DNA from: Aradus depressus
Taxonomy: Eukaryota > Arthropoda > Insecta > Hemiptera > Aradidae
Length of the DNA: 64,000 nt
Direction: 5' to 3'
Assembly (NCBI GenBank): GCA_963662175.1
Contig: OY759222.1
Span: forward strand, 3,640,713-3,704,712
The notes under the pieces are model-generated. The model was not told the DNA's origin and searched no databases. It saw only the letters and a program-made list of their open reading frames with translations. Shown here in pieces: positions 19,877 to 30,055 of this stretch. The position numbers and the translations under genes are program-made. Within the stretch, counting starts at the first letter, position 1. The number at the start of each line of letters is the position of its first letter.

Positions 19877-19935
19877 TGGCGCCGGTAGCTCTTTCGTATG
19901 AAACATTAAGAGATGGTCCTGAGTCTACCTCGATT
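19877..19935 (+). repeat. SINE-1 remnant, head joined to central block
   Basis: GGCGCCGGTAGCTC is followed after a deletion by ATTAAGAGATGGTCCTGAGT, the central-block equivalent. Only about 60 bp remain. Confidence 0.6.
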
Positions 19936-19979
19936 TCGAATTTTTGGGCAACAAATAATTTTACAGCGTTGTTGGATTT

Positions 19980-20820
19980 TAGTTTAAAAAAAATAATGTT
20001 TCATGGTGTGGGATGTATTCGACGGATTTGATTCGGGTGGGGAGTCCTCGGACTTTACTGGCTACGCCATTCGGCCTTACGAAGCCTTCTAGTTTGAAGT
20101 ACATCGATGTTGAACAAAGTCGATTTTTTGAATTGTCTGACTCGTGTTTACAAACAGTCGGCACCTCAGACAGTCAGACGTCTCGGAGTATTGACGGAGT
20201 CGTGCTCGGGGAATTTCGGCTATATTCGGCTCTACACGTGTGCACCCACGTGAATCACATAGACACACACTTGATGCCCAGATCACAGGCACTGATCACC
20301 GTTTCTATTTTCACCATTCACTGTTAATCTATTCTACATTTAGGCCTCCTTGGGGATATAGTCACATTGTTCCTTGTGACGTCCACAACAGTCATTGTGA
20401 CTATTTCTAGTCCTGATCTAGTCGCAGTCCGGTTGGGGTCGAGGCCAGTCCTGTATTTGTGAATTACCAACTGACCCTTCTTGGACGGTCTGTAGACTCT
20501 TATGCCATGAATGGAGGGTGAAGAGGGTCCAGTCTATTCTACGGACTTTGGATCACTGATACTCATGTCTCTACTCACTGCTACTCTGGTCTGCATTCAT
20601 TAACTCCTCCTTAGGATGTGATATGGGTCACTCCATCAAGGAGGCTATTAGATTGGCAGCGCTGAAAGAAGAGTAGCAGTGATCGGTGCCTGTATCCCGC
20701 CTTACTTTTGTAGGCACTTCTGTAATTGTAAATGAAGACACGAGTAGCAGTTTTTGACAAGTCTTCACACCTTGGATCACTGTCTCTATTCACCGCTACT
20801 TTCGAACAGTCTATGTTCGA
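19980..20820. other. Unassigned block less AT-rich than its surroundings
   Basis: This 840-bp stretch matches none of the repeat families found here. It contains ATTCGGCCTTACGAAGCC, GGCTCTACACGTGTGCACCC and several dyads such as GTGACGTCCACAACAGTCAT. A 104-aa plus-strand frame (20013-20327) has no recognisable motif. It could be a single-copy host segment or part of an unrecognised element. Confidence 0.35.
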
Positions 20821-20828
20821 ACCAGAGC

Positions 20829-21406
20829 CAGTGGCGGATCCAAGGGGGCGATGGGGCGATCGCTCCCCCTGGGAGATTTTGTTTTTTTAAATTTTAAGAT
20901 ATCATTTCTTGTCAAATTACAGATGAATTAATAAAAATTTAATATTTCGTTTTATCGTATAAAAAAATTGATATTTAAATAAAATTACGTTTTCGCGCCA
21001 TAACGGGTGACATCTGTCGGATTTTTTACGAAATTTGATAACGTTTTGCCACTCACGTGGCATGAAGTTAGTTGTGGGTGGATGAGTCTACAGCTACAGT
21101 CGCTACAGTTAAGCAAAAAATTCGCGTGGCGTCATAACAAAATATTTCATAGTAGTATTTTACGTATGTTATGTAGATGAGATAAATATTCTCTATCATC
21201 AAAATGAAATATTTAGTTCTATAAAATATACTGGATTGTAACTTGTAACGATTCTAACCATGTTGCATACGATATTGTTTACCAAAAGTCAACGAAAGAG
21301 CACTTTGTAAGTGGGAAAAAAATTCACCTTAATCATAAATTTCAGTAACTTAAAAAAAAAAAACTCGCCCCCCCCCCCCCTGTGAGGTTTTCTGGATCCG
21401 CCACTG
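20829..21406. mobile_element. hAT-N3, non-autonomous hAT-like element
   Basis: The termini CAGTGGCGGATCCAAGG and CTGGATCCGCCACTG are inverted. They are flanked by an exact 8-bp duplication ACCAGAGC (20821-20828 and 21407-21414). The left subterminus is G-rich and the right carries a C-run (about 21368-21380). The AT-rich interior has no transposase frame. CAGTGGCGGATCC termini are familiar from hAT families in many animals. Confidence 0.88.
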
Positions 21407-21477
21407 ACCAGAGCCTCATAAAAATTCTAAATTTTAAATTTACACGAAAATCTGAGCTAAACTTTATTAATATTCGG

Positions 21478-21560
21478 GGCTACTGATTGGTGAGTAGGTC
21501 ATAAGCTTGCATTCAAAGCCAAATATCCAGGGTTCCAATCCCAACATTGGCAATAATGTG
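21478..21560 (+). repeat. tRNA-like SINE head, different from SINE-1
   Basis: TTGGTGAGTAGGTCATAAGC (A-box-like) and GGGTTCCAATCCC (B box) are spaced as in a tRNA. The body beyond is not shared with other copies in the window. Confidence 0.4.
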
Positions 21561-21654
21561 AACTTATAATTCATATTGCTTCAAACTTCCCGTGTATGTT
21601 TAGAATTGGGTGGTAGATAGCTCGTCACTAATAACCACTGCGCTGTTAAGCTTA

Positions 21655-21826
21655 GACAAAAAAAGTCAGGGAATCACCAGCGATGTACCTCCCTTTCGCG
21701 AATTATATGTATTCAATACATTCATATTACATGGGCAGTTATTACGTTGAGGATCCATATATAAACATCATGTAGTTAAATTCATTATCGTGTTCACTGA
21801 CACAAATTATGTAATCGGTCAGTAGG
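21655..21826 (-). repeat. Rep-X, internally deleted
   Basis: GGGAATCACCAGCGATGTAC, CATGGGCAGTTATTACG and AATTATGTAATCGGTCAG (palindromic junction) show a reverse copy collapsed to about 170 bp. Confidence 0.55.
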
Positions 21827-22475
21827 CGCCAGTAGTTCATGGCTAAATTGCTTACCTACATACTCAAAATCGCGGGTTCGAAACTGGCTAAGGCCCTTAT
21901 GTTTTTTTTTTTCTTTTCTTTTTTTTCTGGGGAGAACTAAACCTTGGACACGTCGTCCTTCGGAATGGACGTTAAAATGGCCGTCCCGAGTCTGTACGAT
22001 GTCAGCAAATCTTTATACATCCCCACCCTAATTAGCGAACAGGGAAGGGATAACAGCTGGAATAAAATTTGGATGCTTAGTTCCCTAGGTGTAGGTTAGG
22101 TTTGGTTAGATTTTATGACTCATGCCTGGGCTTTAACTACGAGGTCATATCGCCTACTACCAGAGCGCTCTTTCGTCACTCTGGTGGACATGAGCCCGAC
22201 TCTATTGTGGGAGTTCTAAATTTTGCCTACACTAAATTTTTATTCACCTAGGGCAGGGGTCTCTAACGAGTACCTGACATCGTACAGACTCGGGACCATC
22301 GCTTAACGTCCCATCCGAAGGACGGCGTGCTGAAGTTTATTTTACTTCCCAGATAAAATAAACTAAAGGCCTCGGTCGGGTTTCGAACCCATGTTCTTGA
22401 GCTCAGAAGCCAAGCACGCATATCACTGAGCTACCGGCGCCCTCTCCCTAGGTGTATTACACAAGCCCACCCAAT
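21827..22475 (+). mobile_element. SINE-1c interrupted by a SINE-1a
   Basis: The head GGCGCCAGTAGTTCATGGCT with B box GGGTTCGAAACTGG is followed by the T-rich spacer and the central block CGTCGTCCTTCGGAATGG. Its 3' body then differs from SINE-1a/b: GGAATAAAATTTGGATGC and TTAGTTCCCTAGGTGTA. That body matches the 29165-29600 copy. A younger SINE-1a split it at 22094-22444. Confidence 0.75.
22094..22444 (-). mobile_element. SINE-1a, full length inside SINE-1c
   Basis: The complete reverse copy runs from GGTTAGGTTTGGTTAGATTT to the head GAGCTACCGGCGCCCTC. It is flanked by an exact 12-bp duplication TCCCTAGGTGTA (22082-22093 and 22445-22456). The tail is a slightly degenerate TTAGG-type repeat. 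The CTCCCAGATAAAATAAA spacer is the 1a form, here with one change. Confidence 0.93.
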
Positions 22476-22750
22476 ATTTCTATGTAATTGTTCCAAAATT
22501 CGATGTTGAGATTTCTCCAGAATTTCATGTTTTCCAGCCTCCTGATTCCAAAAATTAAAAATGTCCAGTCTGTGTGTGTATGTGTTTATGTGTCGTTGAA
22601 GAAGATTACTCCCGATAGAATAATTATGTCGATACGAAATTTGATATGTGTTTCCAGGAAAATCCGAATACACCGACTTTAGAGCGGAAAATATGAAATT
22701 TCGGTGAAAAATCAATATAGAATTTTTGACCAATAACATAAATTCGTGCA
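22476..22750. repeat. Rep-X, 5' ends in opposite orientation
   Basis: 22485-22665 is forward Rep-X from TTCTATGTAATTG to ATAGAATAATTATGTCGATA. 22690-22745 is a reverse 5' end (GAAATTTCGGTGAAAAATC, GAATTTTTGACC). Confidence 0.55.
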
Positions 22751-23174
22751 TATCATGTTTATCTGGGTTAAATAAAAACTGTATTAATTTAGCTTTGTAT
22801 TGCTTTTATTATGAATCTAGCAATTCGCTTCTCTGCAATATTTACTGCAATAATTTTTGAAAATTGCGGAGATGGGTGTGGTAGTCGGTGTTAATTCGGT
22901 TATCCGGACCTCGTCAGGATATAATCCTCTCTGAAGTCACCTTGGAGTAACTCAATTACTAGGATGCCCAACTCGTTCATCTCCAATTGTGGCGAACCAC
23001 TCTTTTCTCTTCCGCGTTAACTGTTCAACTATATATACATTTGTCTCGTCCTGGGTTTAGCACAATGCCAAATTTTGCGTAACCATCCAGCTCATCACTG
23101 ACAATGTACTTCCCCAGTTCATATTATTTATATAAAATAGCTTTTGTGATTGTGTTTTTCTTCCCCTTCTTTTT
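22751..23174. other. Unassigned, with a Rep-X 3' end scrap
   Basis: Most is AT-rich and unassigned. 23092-23130 (ATCACTGACAATGTACTTCC, CCCAGTTC) is a reverse Rep-X terminus only. Confidence 0.45.
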
Positions 23175-23390
23175 GTAGTATAGGAGAAGTTATGTAATCG
23201 GTCAGAAATTCGATTTTGAGTTTTGACCGGAATTTCATGTTTTCCGACCTCCTGATTCCAAAAATTAAAAAAAAAAGTCCTGTCTGTGTGTCTATGAATA
23301 AGATAACTCCTGATAGATTGAATGTCTCGACACGAAATTTAATATCTGTATTCAGAATCCCATAAGGGTCGATATCACTATTAACTGCTG

Positions 23391-23662
23391 AAAACTGACA
23401 TTATTGCAGAGATATTGTGAAATAATTCAAATGAACTTGAAAGAAATAAAACTTCTTTATTTATGGTATTGTCTAATTTCACCAACTATATTTTCGTGGG
23501 AGTACTTTCGGTATTTCTACCGTCCTCAGCCAAAAGTTGAGTTAGTCTTATCGCTTATGCTTTTGGCTGAGGATGGTAGAAATACCGAAAGTACTCCCAT
23601 GTAAATATAGTTGGTGCAATTAGACAATACCATAAATAAACAAGTTTTATTTCTTTCAAGTT
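23391..23662. mobile_element. Long-hairpin insertion with 15-bp flanking duplication
   Basis: Two arms of about 104 bp (23433-23536 and 23560-23663) are near-perfect reverse complements, starting GAACTTGAAAGAAATAAAAC and meeting around a 23-bp loop. The insert is bounded by an exact 15-bp direct repeat CACTATTAACTGCTG (23376-23390 and 23663-23677) made from Rep-X unit sequence. A 42-bp non-palindromic leader precedes the left arm. A transcript would fold into a long double-stranded stem. The long duplication suggests retrotransposition rather than a cut-and-paste MITE. Confidence 0.75.
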
Positions 23663-23729
23663 CACTATTAACTGCTGTTGTAATGAAGTTATTGACACGA
23701 AATTTGATATGTATAATCAAAGCCCTATC

Positions 23730-24070
23730 ATCATCTTTATTTTATTTGTCTTCTATATTACGAAAATATTTCTTATTTTAGTCACTGTTTCTTTTCTATT
23801 TTTTTTTAATTATTATTTTTTTTAATTTTTTTTATTATTATTTTTTTTAATTTTTTTTTTTTTATTATTATTTATTTATTTATTTTTTTACTAAAGATCC
23901 TATTTTTTGTTTATTTATTTATTTCTTTTTGTATTTTTCTTTTTTTGTATTTCTTCTCTCTATGCTATGTTTAATTTTTAAAAGTGATTGTACAGTCCTA
24001 GCTGACTGCTCCCCCTCCCACACTCCTCCCGAGATAGCCTACTTATAAAAACTTATAAAAAAAAAAAAAA
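23730..24070 (+). repeat. T-rich insert ending in poly(A)
   Basis: The insert interrupts Rep-X between AAGCCCTAT and TCTATAAATTTTCAGC. Its left half is a long T/TTA-rich simple tract. The right part holds GTACAGTCCTAGCTGACTGC and ends in a pure A-run (about 24058-24070), suggesting a retroposed fragment. Source unknown. Confidence 0.4.
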
Positions 24071-24166
24071 TCTATAAATTTTCAGCTGAAGGGGAGGGGG
24101 GATCAAAGAGGGCACTCAGAAATGCCAATAACTTCCGATGCATTGAATGTATCTACCTGAAATTTC

Positions 24167-24859
24167 GGGCGAAACCTAACAGCGCGAGTGGGATACCTGT
24201 TATTTTAAGTTACCCTTGTTTATGATATTTAGAACTATTGAACTGCGCCAAACATCCTTTCTAACTCATATTGAATTCCGCCAACTGTATTTTTTGTCTA
24301 TATGATTTGTATTTTATTTTCTTTCTGTTTGGGATTGGGATGAATCTAATTCTCAAAATTCTTTTTTTTTTGTTCTGATTGTGTTTATATTCTCCTCATT
24401 AGTCCGGCAGTCCAAGTCCTGTGATATATAATAAGAATGTGTGATATCGAGCTAAAGCAAATGGAAATATAGTTGACATATTATATCGTTTATATTGAGA
24501 AATAATTTTTTTTTATGAACTAGATATTTTTTATGAAAGAACCTGGACTGTTTCACTAAAAGGACCGACGGGAGGGTCAACATTTTATTTCTTCAGATAC
24601 ATCAACTGGATTTACAAAGAGTAATAGAGTACAAACTGGTTTCTATGCCACAATTTTGTAATGATACCTAATACATTCTTATAATTTATACAAACTTTGT
24701 CATTTTTTAAGGTAATATATAATATGTACATAGGCAGTGTCAATAAAATGTGTTTTGGCGGAGTTCAATGTTTTCCAATTTATACCTATTTTCAAATGAG
24801 CGCAGTTCAATACAAGGATTATGTGGAGGTATACAATTTGGCGTAATTCAATAACGGCC
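24167..24859. mobile_element. Unclassified element with repeated subterminal motif and 8-bp duplication
   Basis: This 693-bp insert is flanked by the direct repeat GAAATTTC (24159-24166, 24860-24867). Five copies of a 14-16-bp motif, ATTGAAYTNCGCCAAA, lie near its ends. Two are forward at left (24237-24252, 24270-24285) and three are inverted at right (24755-24769, 24798-24812, 24837-24852). Such arrays are typical of transposase-binding subterminal repeats. Terminal inverted repeats are weak, and no coding frame remains. Confidence 0.55.
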
Positions 24860-25145
24860 GAAATTTCATATTTAAATTCAAAACTCCATTAGGATATCAG
24901 TTATTAATTTTCCGTGAAATCGGTTGAGGAGAAAGGCGGGGACCAGAGATGAGGACTCGATAAAACAACTACCGATGTAATGAACATATCGACACAAAAT
25001 TTAGAATAGGATTAAAAATCCACTATGTAAATCAATTATAGATTTTTAGCCGAAACGGTCGATTGGCTTTGGAGGAAGAGCGGAAACGTTATTGATTAAT
25101 TCGTGTTGGTGAAGTACATAGATTGATTCTCCGACGACATTTTTA

Positions 25146-25779
25146 TAAATTAATCAGGCTAATGGCTAATTAAAACACTTGTATTTCACATTACCTACTT
25201 ACATGTCAGACGTTATGTTGCTATATAAGTGTTATTAGATTAATCATCATTTTTAATTTTTAAATGGAGTAATTTTTTATATTTGTAGCCTCCTTCGTGC
25301 CCTTTAAAATCAAATTTAAAGTGGGTTATTATCATGTTTACAATTTTTTAAAATATTCCTTTCCCTGTTATCAGTGAGAGAGAGGTGAACTCAACTGATA
25401 AGAGATGGCGGGATCAAGGGCGGACAAATTTCCCGCCTTCCCGCCAAAAATACACTTATTTATAGTTGCTTCTCTATACACTTGTTCATACAGGATACAT
25501 CTGTTTCCCGCCATTGTGTAACATTTTACTTTACACGGTTTTTATCAAATATGAAAAATGAAATGTAAATTAATTTTTTTTAGGGTCGAAGACCGTCAAC
25601 GAAACTCTTACACATTTTTGAAATAAAAACTCAACATGTTTTTGGTTCTCTGAAACGATCACAAAGCTTCCTATATTCTTAAGTTAGACAAGAAAGCAAA
25701 AACAATTCTCTTAACAATAATGGAAGTTCTGAAGAGGTATTTTGTGAAGTTGAGATACATTCTCTGCAAGTCATCTTAC
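25146..25779. other. Unassigned AT-rich stretch
   Basis: No repeat family recognised. 25403-25450 has inverted GGCGGGA/TCCCGCC words. No coding signal before the Jockey fragment. Confidence 0.45.
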
Positions 25780-26167
25780 TTATCTGACAGAACGTTCTCC
25801 TTATTGCCGTTACTCGACAGAAAGGCAGCCCTTATATCTAACCAATAGACTCCTCATATACAAACTTCTGTTACGGCCAGTAATGTATGCATGCCCAGTG
25901 TGGGCCGGTCTTGCAAGCAATATCAACTTGAGAACTCTTCAAGTGGCCCAAAACAAATGCTTTATAGATTGCTTGGTAGCTACTCCCAGGAGGGACACCT
26001 CCATCCTCCAAATCCGTGAAGACCTAAATGTTGAGCTCCTACTGGACTACATAATAAATTTCAGTACAAACTTTTTACTTAAGTGCGACACAAATCAAAA
26101 CGTTTTGGTAAAGAAAATAGGGAAAACTCAGAGAGGGAAACATAAAAATATCCGTTCACGATTTTAA
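25780..26167 (+). pseudogene. Jockey-type reverse transcriptase C-terminal fragment
   Basis: The frame from 25883 reads MYACPVWAGLASNINLRTLQ then VAQNKCF, the conserved post-RT region of Jockey-clade ORF2 (compare TYGIEIWGSAKKSNIQRLQ in the intact element). Upstream, RLLIYKLLLRPV and, in another frame, LLPLLDRKAALISNQ belong to the same protein, so at least one frameshift is present. The fragment ends in a stop at 26167 after a basic tail. It comes from a lineage distinct from the intact element. The 5' part of the element is missing. Confidence 0.8.
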
Positions 26168-26631
26168 ATTATAATCTCTGTTTTTGAATGTTTATTAATT
26201 TTTGATTTGTATTCAGTGTATAAGGGTAATTTCTGACAGAACGTTGTCGAGACCGCCAATAGTGTGGATATGCGCTCGCATCTATTCCTTGCACCTTACA
26301 CCAAACATCTTACCAGCAAATCTTTAAAAGCAATATGATACAGGAGCTGGACTCGGGGTTTTCGAGCCTTGGAGTAACTGCGCTTTAAAAAAAAAAAATA
26401 TATATATCTCGTCATATTGTTCGCGATCAAGCTTACTAAAAAAAAAGTAATAAGTAGAAAAAAAAGACAAAAACGCAGTAAAAATATCTTGACTTTCATT
26501 TTCCAAAATCATTTTTCAAAACATTTTTTATTTTATATATAATGGGTAAAAGAAATTACCGAAATTACATTCATTAATGTATAATGTTTATTATTCAGGT
26601 GTTTCGGTGAAAGTTTCGAGAAAGGCTTTTT
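26168..26631. other. Unassigned AT-rich stretch
   Basis: Contains A-runs and ATATAT simple sequence around 26388-26405. Its first part may be the 3' UTR of the Jockey fragment. No other feature. Confidence 0.4.
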
Positions 26632-26862
26632 GTGACTCATGCCCGGGCTTTAACTACGAGGCAATGTATTATCTACGACCAGAGCACTCTTTCGTCACTC
26701 TGGTGAACATGAGCCCGACTCTACTATGGGAGTCCTAAATTCTGTCTACCTATTTTTTTTATAGATTTTTATTCACCTTGGACGAGATGCTCAAAGTTTT
26801 TTCACCTCCCAGATAAAATAAATTAAGGGCCTCGGTCGGGTTTCGAACCTCTAAATGAAATA
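26632..26862 (-). mobile_element. SINE-1a/b copy, deleted
   Basis: Reverse copy from GACTCATGCCCGGGCTTTAA to GGTCGGGTTTCGAACC. It lacks most of the central block (a jump from TTCACCTTGGACGAG to GATGCTCAAAG) and stops in the B box. Confidence 0.8.
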
Positions 26863-27015
26863 GGGTCAATAGTCCAATTCTCGTAATCGTTCATTTAACG
26901 ACAATTGTCCGCTCTTTTCTTTCATTGAAAAAATAATGAGCGTTGCTTATCCATTCTTTATTTATTCACTTATAGCTTCCTTCAGGTCTTTTAGATTACT
27001 TTCAATAAAATATTT

Positions 27016-27330
27016 ATAAGTTGGCTCAATGGTTTTGTCGCAGGAAACTTTACTTGAATGCTCAAGATCGCGGGTTCGAAACCCGGCAAAAACCTGCTAG
27101 GTTTTTTTTTTATCTAGGAGGTGAAAAAATCTTTAGCACGCCTTTCTTCGGATGGTTCCGAGTCTATACGATGTCAGGTACCTACTCAATAAAGACCCCA
27201 ACCCTATGTGAATAAAAATTTAGGACTCATAGGTCGGGCTCATGTCCATCAGAGTGACGAAAGAGCGCTCTGGTAGTAGGCGATATGAACTTGTATTTAA
27301 AGCCCGGGCTTCAGTGATAATAACTAACTA
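27016..27330 (+). mobile_element. SINE-1b copy
   Basis: B box GGGTTCGAAACCCGG, T-rich spacer with GGAGGTGAAAAAAT, a shortened central block (CTTTCTTCGGATGGTTCC) and the 3' end AAAGCCCGGGCTTCAGTGAT followed by AATAACTAAC. The A-box end is diverged (GTTGGCTCAATGG). Confidence 0.8.
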
Positions 27331-28232
27331 TTCGTTTTTAATTCATATGTTTCTGCTAAGTGGACCTAAAACTTTTGTTGTGTACATTTTTAAACTTTTT
27401 AAGCATAAATAATATTTAATTGTGGGTATTTAATAACGAATAGTAGGTTAGCCGACTTCGCCCGGAGTAACTTTAAGCAGATTAGTAACTTTAAACATAC
27501 AGATTTATATATAGAGACTAAAACTCTTGTCGAAGTCTATTCGTTATAGATTTATGCTCTCGCTAACATTTTTGTGCAACTTTTTAGTACCAACAATTCC
27601 TCCTATTTGGATATATCTTCAATGGTTTGGGCAGCGTATTCAATAAATGCCGCGCGAACGGCCGTTTCGCCTCCGACTTGCTTCACTTTTATCACTGCTC
27701 AGCTCCATTTTGATAAAACGTAAAGATGTATATCCTATGTCCACCGGAGAGAGATAAGCTTCCCAACAGTGAAAGAATTATCCAGATTGGTTAAATAGTT
27801 TTCGAGATGATCTGAAATATAATAACAAAAAACACTCTTTGTATATTAGTATCGATTTGCTAGAAACGATCATTCAGTGGATTTCTGCCCAGTGTTGCCA
27901 GCCCCGCGATAGGAAAATATCAGTTCTGTAACCCACTTGGAAACAAAGATACTATTATTGCAATACAAAAAAATTAATAAAACTAAGATATATTTTTACT
28001 AGGAATAAAAACTTATGTTTCAATAACGGAAAAAAAAGTTTACATATCGATACATACCGGAAACATTGATCTCATATAAAAAACTCGATTGACTAAACAA
28101 TTATCCCTTTTTTGCTTCAATGCTTCCGTTAGGCTGGTGAAAAATCGTATCCAAGATTCTGATTGAACTTCCTTCAAGACAAGACACTTAGTGTCATGGC
28201 GGCTCTGAGAATCTCTCATTTTGTTACATCCC
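27331..28232. other. LINE 3'UTR-like debris and unassigned sequence
   Basis: GTTAGCCGACTTCGCCCGGA with ATACAGATTTATATATAGAG (27446-27520) and CTTCCCAACAGTGAAAGAAT with ATTGGTTAAATAGTTTTCGA (27760-27805) resemble RTE-like LINE 3' ends common in insects (general knowledge). No coding frame. The rest is unassigned. Confidence 0.4.
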
Positions 28233-28835
28233 CAGTTATACCAAGTATAGGGGAAGTTATGTAATCGGTCAGAAACTCGATGCCGAGTTTTCAAGGGAAT
28301 TTAGTATTTTCGGTCCTCCGATTCTAAATATGAAAAAAAGTCTGTGTGTGTGTGTATGTTTGTGGATATGATTCCCGATAGAATGAATTTTTCAATCTAT
28401 TGATTTTCAGCCAAATCGGCCAAAGGGAAGGAGGGGGGGGGGCGGGAATGTTAATTCATAATCTCTAATAACTTCCGTTGTAATGAATGTATCGACACAA
28501 TATTTCATGTGGAAATTCAAAACCCCATAAGGAAAAAACATCAATTTTCAGCGGAGATGGGCTATCAGAGGGAGGGTTCAACTCAAAAACCTCAATAACT
28601 GCTATATATCAATACGAAATTTTATATTTAAAGTCAAAACCCAATGAGGACTTAACCTGTCAAATTTCAGCAATATCTACTGAAGGGGAGGGAGGGGGTT
28701 CAGGAGAGGGGCTTCATTCAAAAAAATGTAAAATGAGGATTTAGGAGCAAACGGTCGACTGGTTTTGGAGGGGGAGCGAAAAGTTATTTGATTAATTCGT
28801 TCTGGGGAAGTACATTGCCGGTGATTCACCGACCA
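28233..28835 (+). repeat. Rep-X, near full length
   Basis: Runs from CATCCCCAGTTATACCAAG and GTATAGGGGAAGTTATG to TTCTGGGGAAGTACATTGCC and GGTGATTCACCGACCAC. It includes the GTGTGTGTGTATG microsatellite and three units. It shows the extended 5' end TCCCCAG, preceded by A, and is a good reference copy. Confidence 0.8.
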
Positions 28836-29164
28836 CTCATTTGTTTTCTTCACAATAACTTCTGCAAAAATGCACCGATTTTAATGTTTTCTTTTTGCAA
28901 AATGTTTTTCACAATGAGGTCTCAGTATTGATATTGATCAGCTTTTTTTGGAAATGTGTGCAATTAAGCACATATTTTGTTCCTATAACATTATCAAAAA
29001 ATAATTTTGTAACATCATTTTATTTATTCATTTAAACAATGTCATTTAAATCCTTACTTTTAATGTGAATATATACTTTTTATGTTACTTTTTTTGTTCC
29101 CACACTGTTTAAACCCCTAAATTGCGTGCCTAAATTATTTATTATAATTTTTGAGGGGTCTGGA
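28836..29164. other. Unassigned AT-rich stretch
   Basis: No repeat, RNA gene or coding region recognised. Confidence 0.5.
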
Positions 29165-29600
29165 CGAGTTTGATATAGAGGGGGCCGGGTCGCACGGAGG
29201 GAGCATGGTTGTCTAGTGAGCTGGGTTTAAACCCAGCTTGAGGCCTACAGTTTTTTTTTATCTACGTAACAAAAATTGAGCACGCCGTCCTTTGGATAGT
29301 AAATTAAATTGCTGTCACGAGCATTGTTTCTCGTTAAAGACCCACAACCCTGGGGAAGATAAATTTAGCACTCTTACAGAAGCGCATCCTGGAACGGAAT
29401 AAGAACATTAAATGCTTAGGTCCCTAGGTGTGCACGCCTAGACCTGAGTCTAATGTATGTATATTTTCCATGAACCCTGAGGCCGGTTGTCACGTCATCA
29501 TTATCGTTGCATAACGCCGAAACGGTGGAGCCGGAGAAAGCAGTGTTTGGCAACACAACCTGGGTTACCCAACCACACCCTCATCCTCTGGCCACCCATT
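29165..29600 (+). mobile_element. SINE-1c copy
   Basis: Degenerate head (GAGCATGGTTGTCTAGTGAG, GGGTTTAAACCCAGC), spacer, then CACGCCGTCCTTTGGATAG and TCGTTAAAGACCCACAACCC. The 3' body GAACGGAATAAGAACATTAA and GGTCCCTAGGTGTGCACGCC matches the 21827 copy. The downstream CATAACGCCGAAACGGTGGA stretch may be its 3' end or flank. Confidence 0.65.
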
Positions 29601-30055
29601 TCGCATTTTTGTCAAAACTTTTATAAGAATTGGTTAATTTACTCTCTTTACTTTTAATCTTAGGAAGTACCTACTGTAGTCGTGTAAAAATCCGTTATCG
29701 AATTTTCAACGAAATTACACGTTACAAAATCCCTTCAGTACGTTTTGACCTTTTTTGATTAGATTTTGGCCACTTTACTTCAGGTCTAAGCACAAGATAC
29801 CGCTTGTATTTATTATCTAATACAAAATCTCTGCGGATAAAAGTTATAGAGAAAACTGAGACACATTTTGTATAAAAATACGATTTTCGAAGGTCGCCCG
29901 GTTTGCGAGATACATACCGAAAACTGTCCTAAAATCTCGTTTTGAAATCTCTTTTTTTTATACGTTTGTTACATTTACGCGAAAACGGTTAGTTCTATTG
30001 AAAAATTGATTCTTTCAAAAAGTTCCTTATTAAATTTCCAACTACTAGAACTAGG

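Larger units (their letters stand above)
23175..25145 (+). repeat. Rep-X with three nested insertions
   Basis: Rep-X text is found in pieces at 23178-23390, 23663-23729, 24071-24166 and 24860-25145. Together they cover a full copy from TATAGGAGAAGTTATG to GGTGAAGTACATAG and TTCTCCGACGAC. The breaks are a hairpin insertion (23391-23662), a poly(A)-ended insert (about 23730-24070) and a 693-bp element (24167-24859). Confidence 0.75.

Noticed and set aside
20013..20327. 104-aa frame containing TPFGLTKPSS, reminiscent of the gypsy RT motif
   Set aside because: Only a few residues match and none of the surrounding RT motifs are present, so no retroelement call is made.
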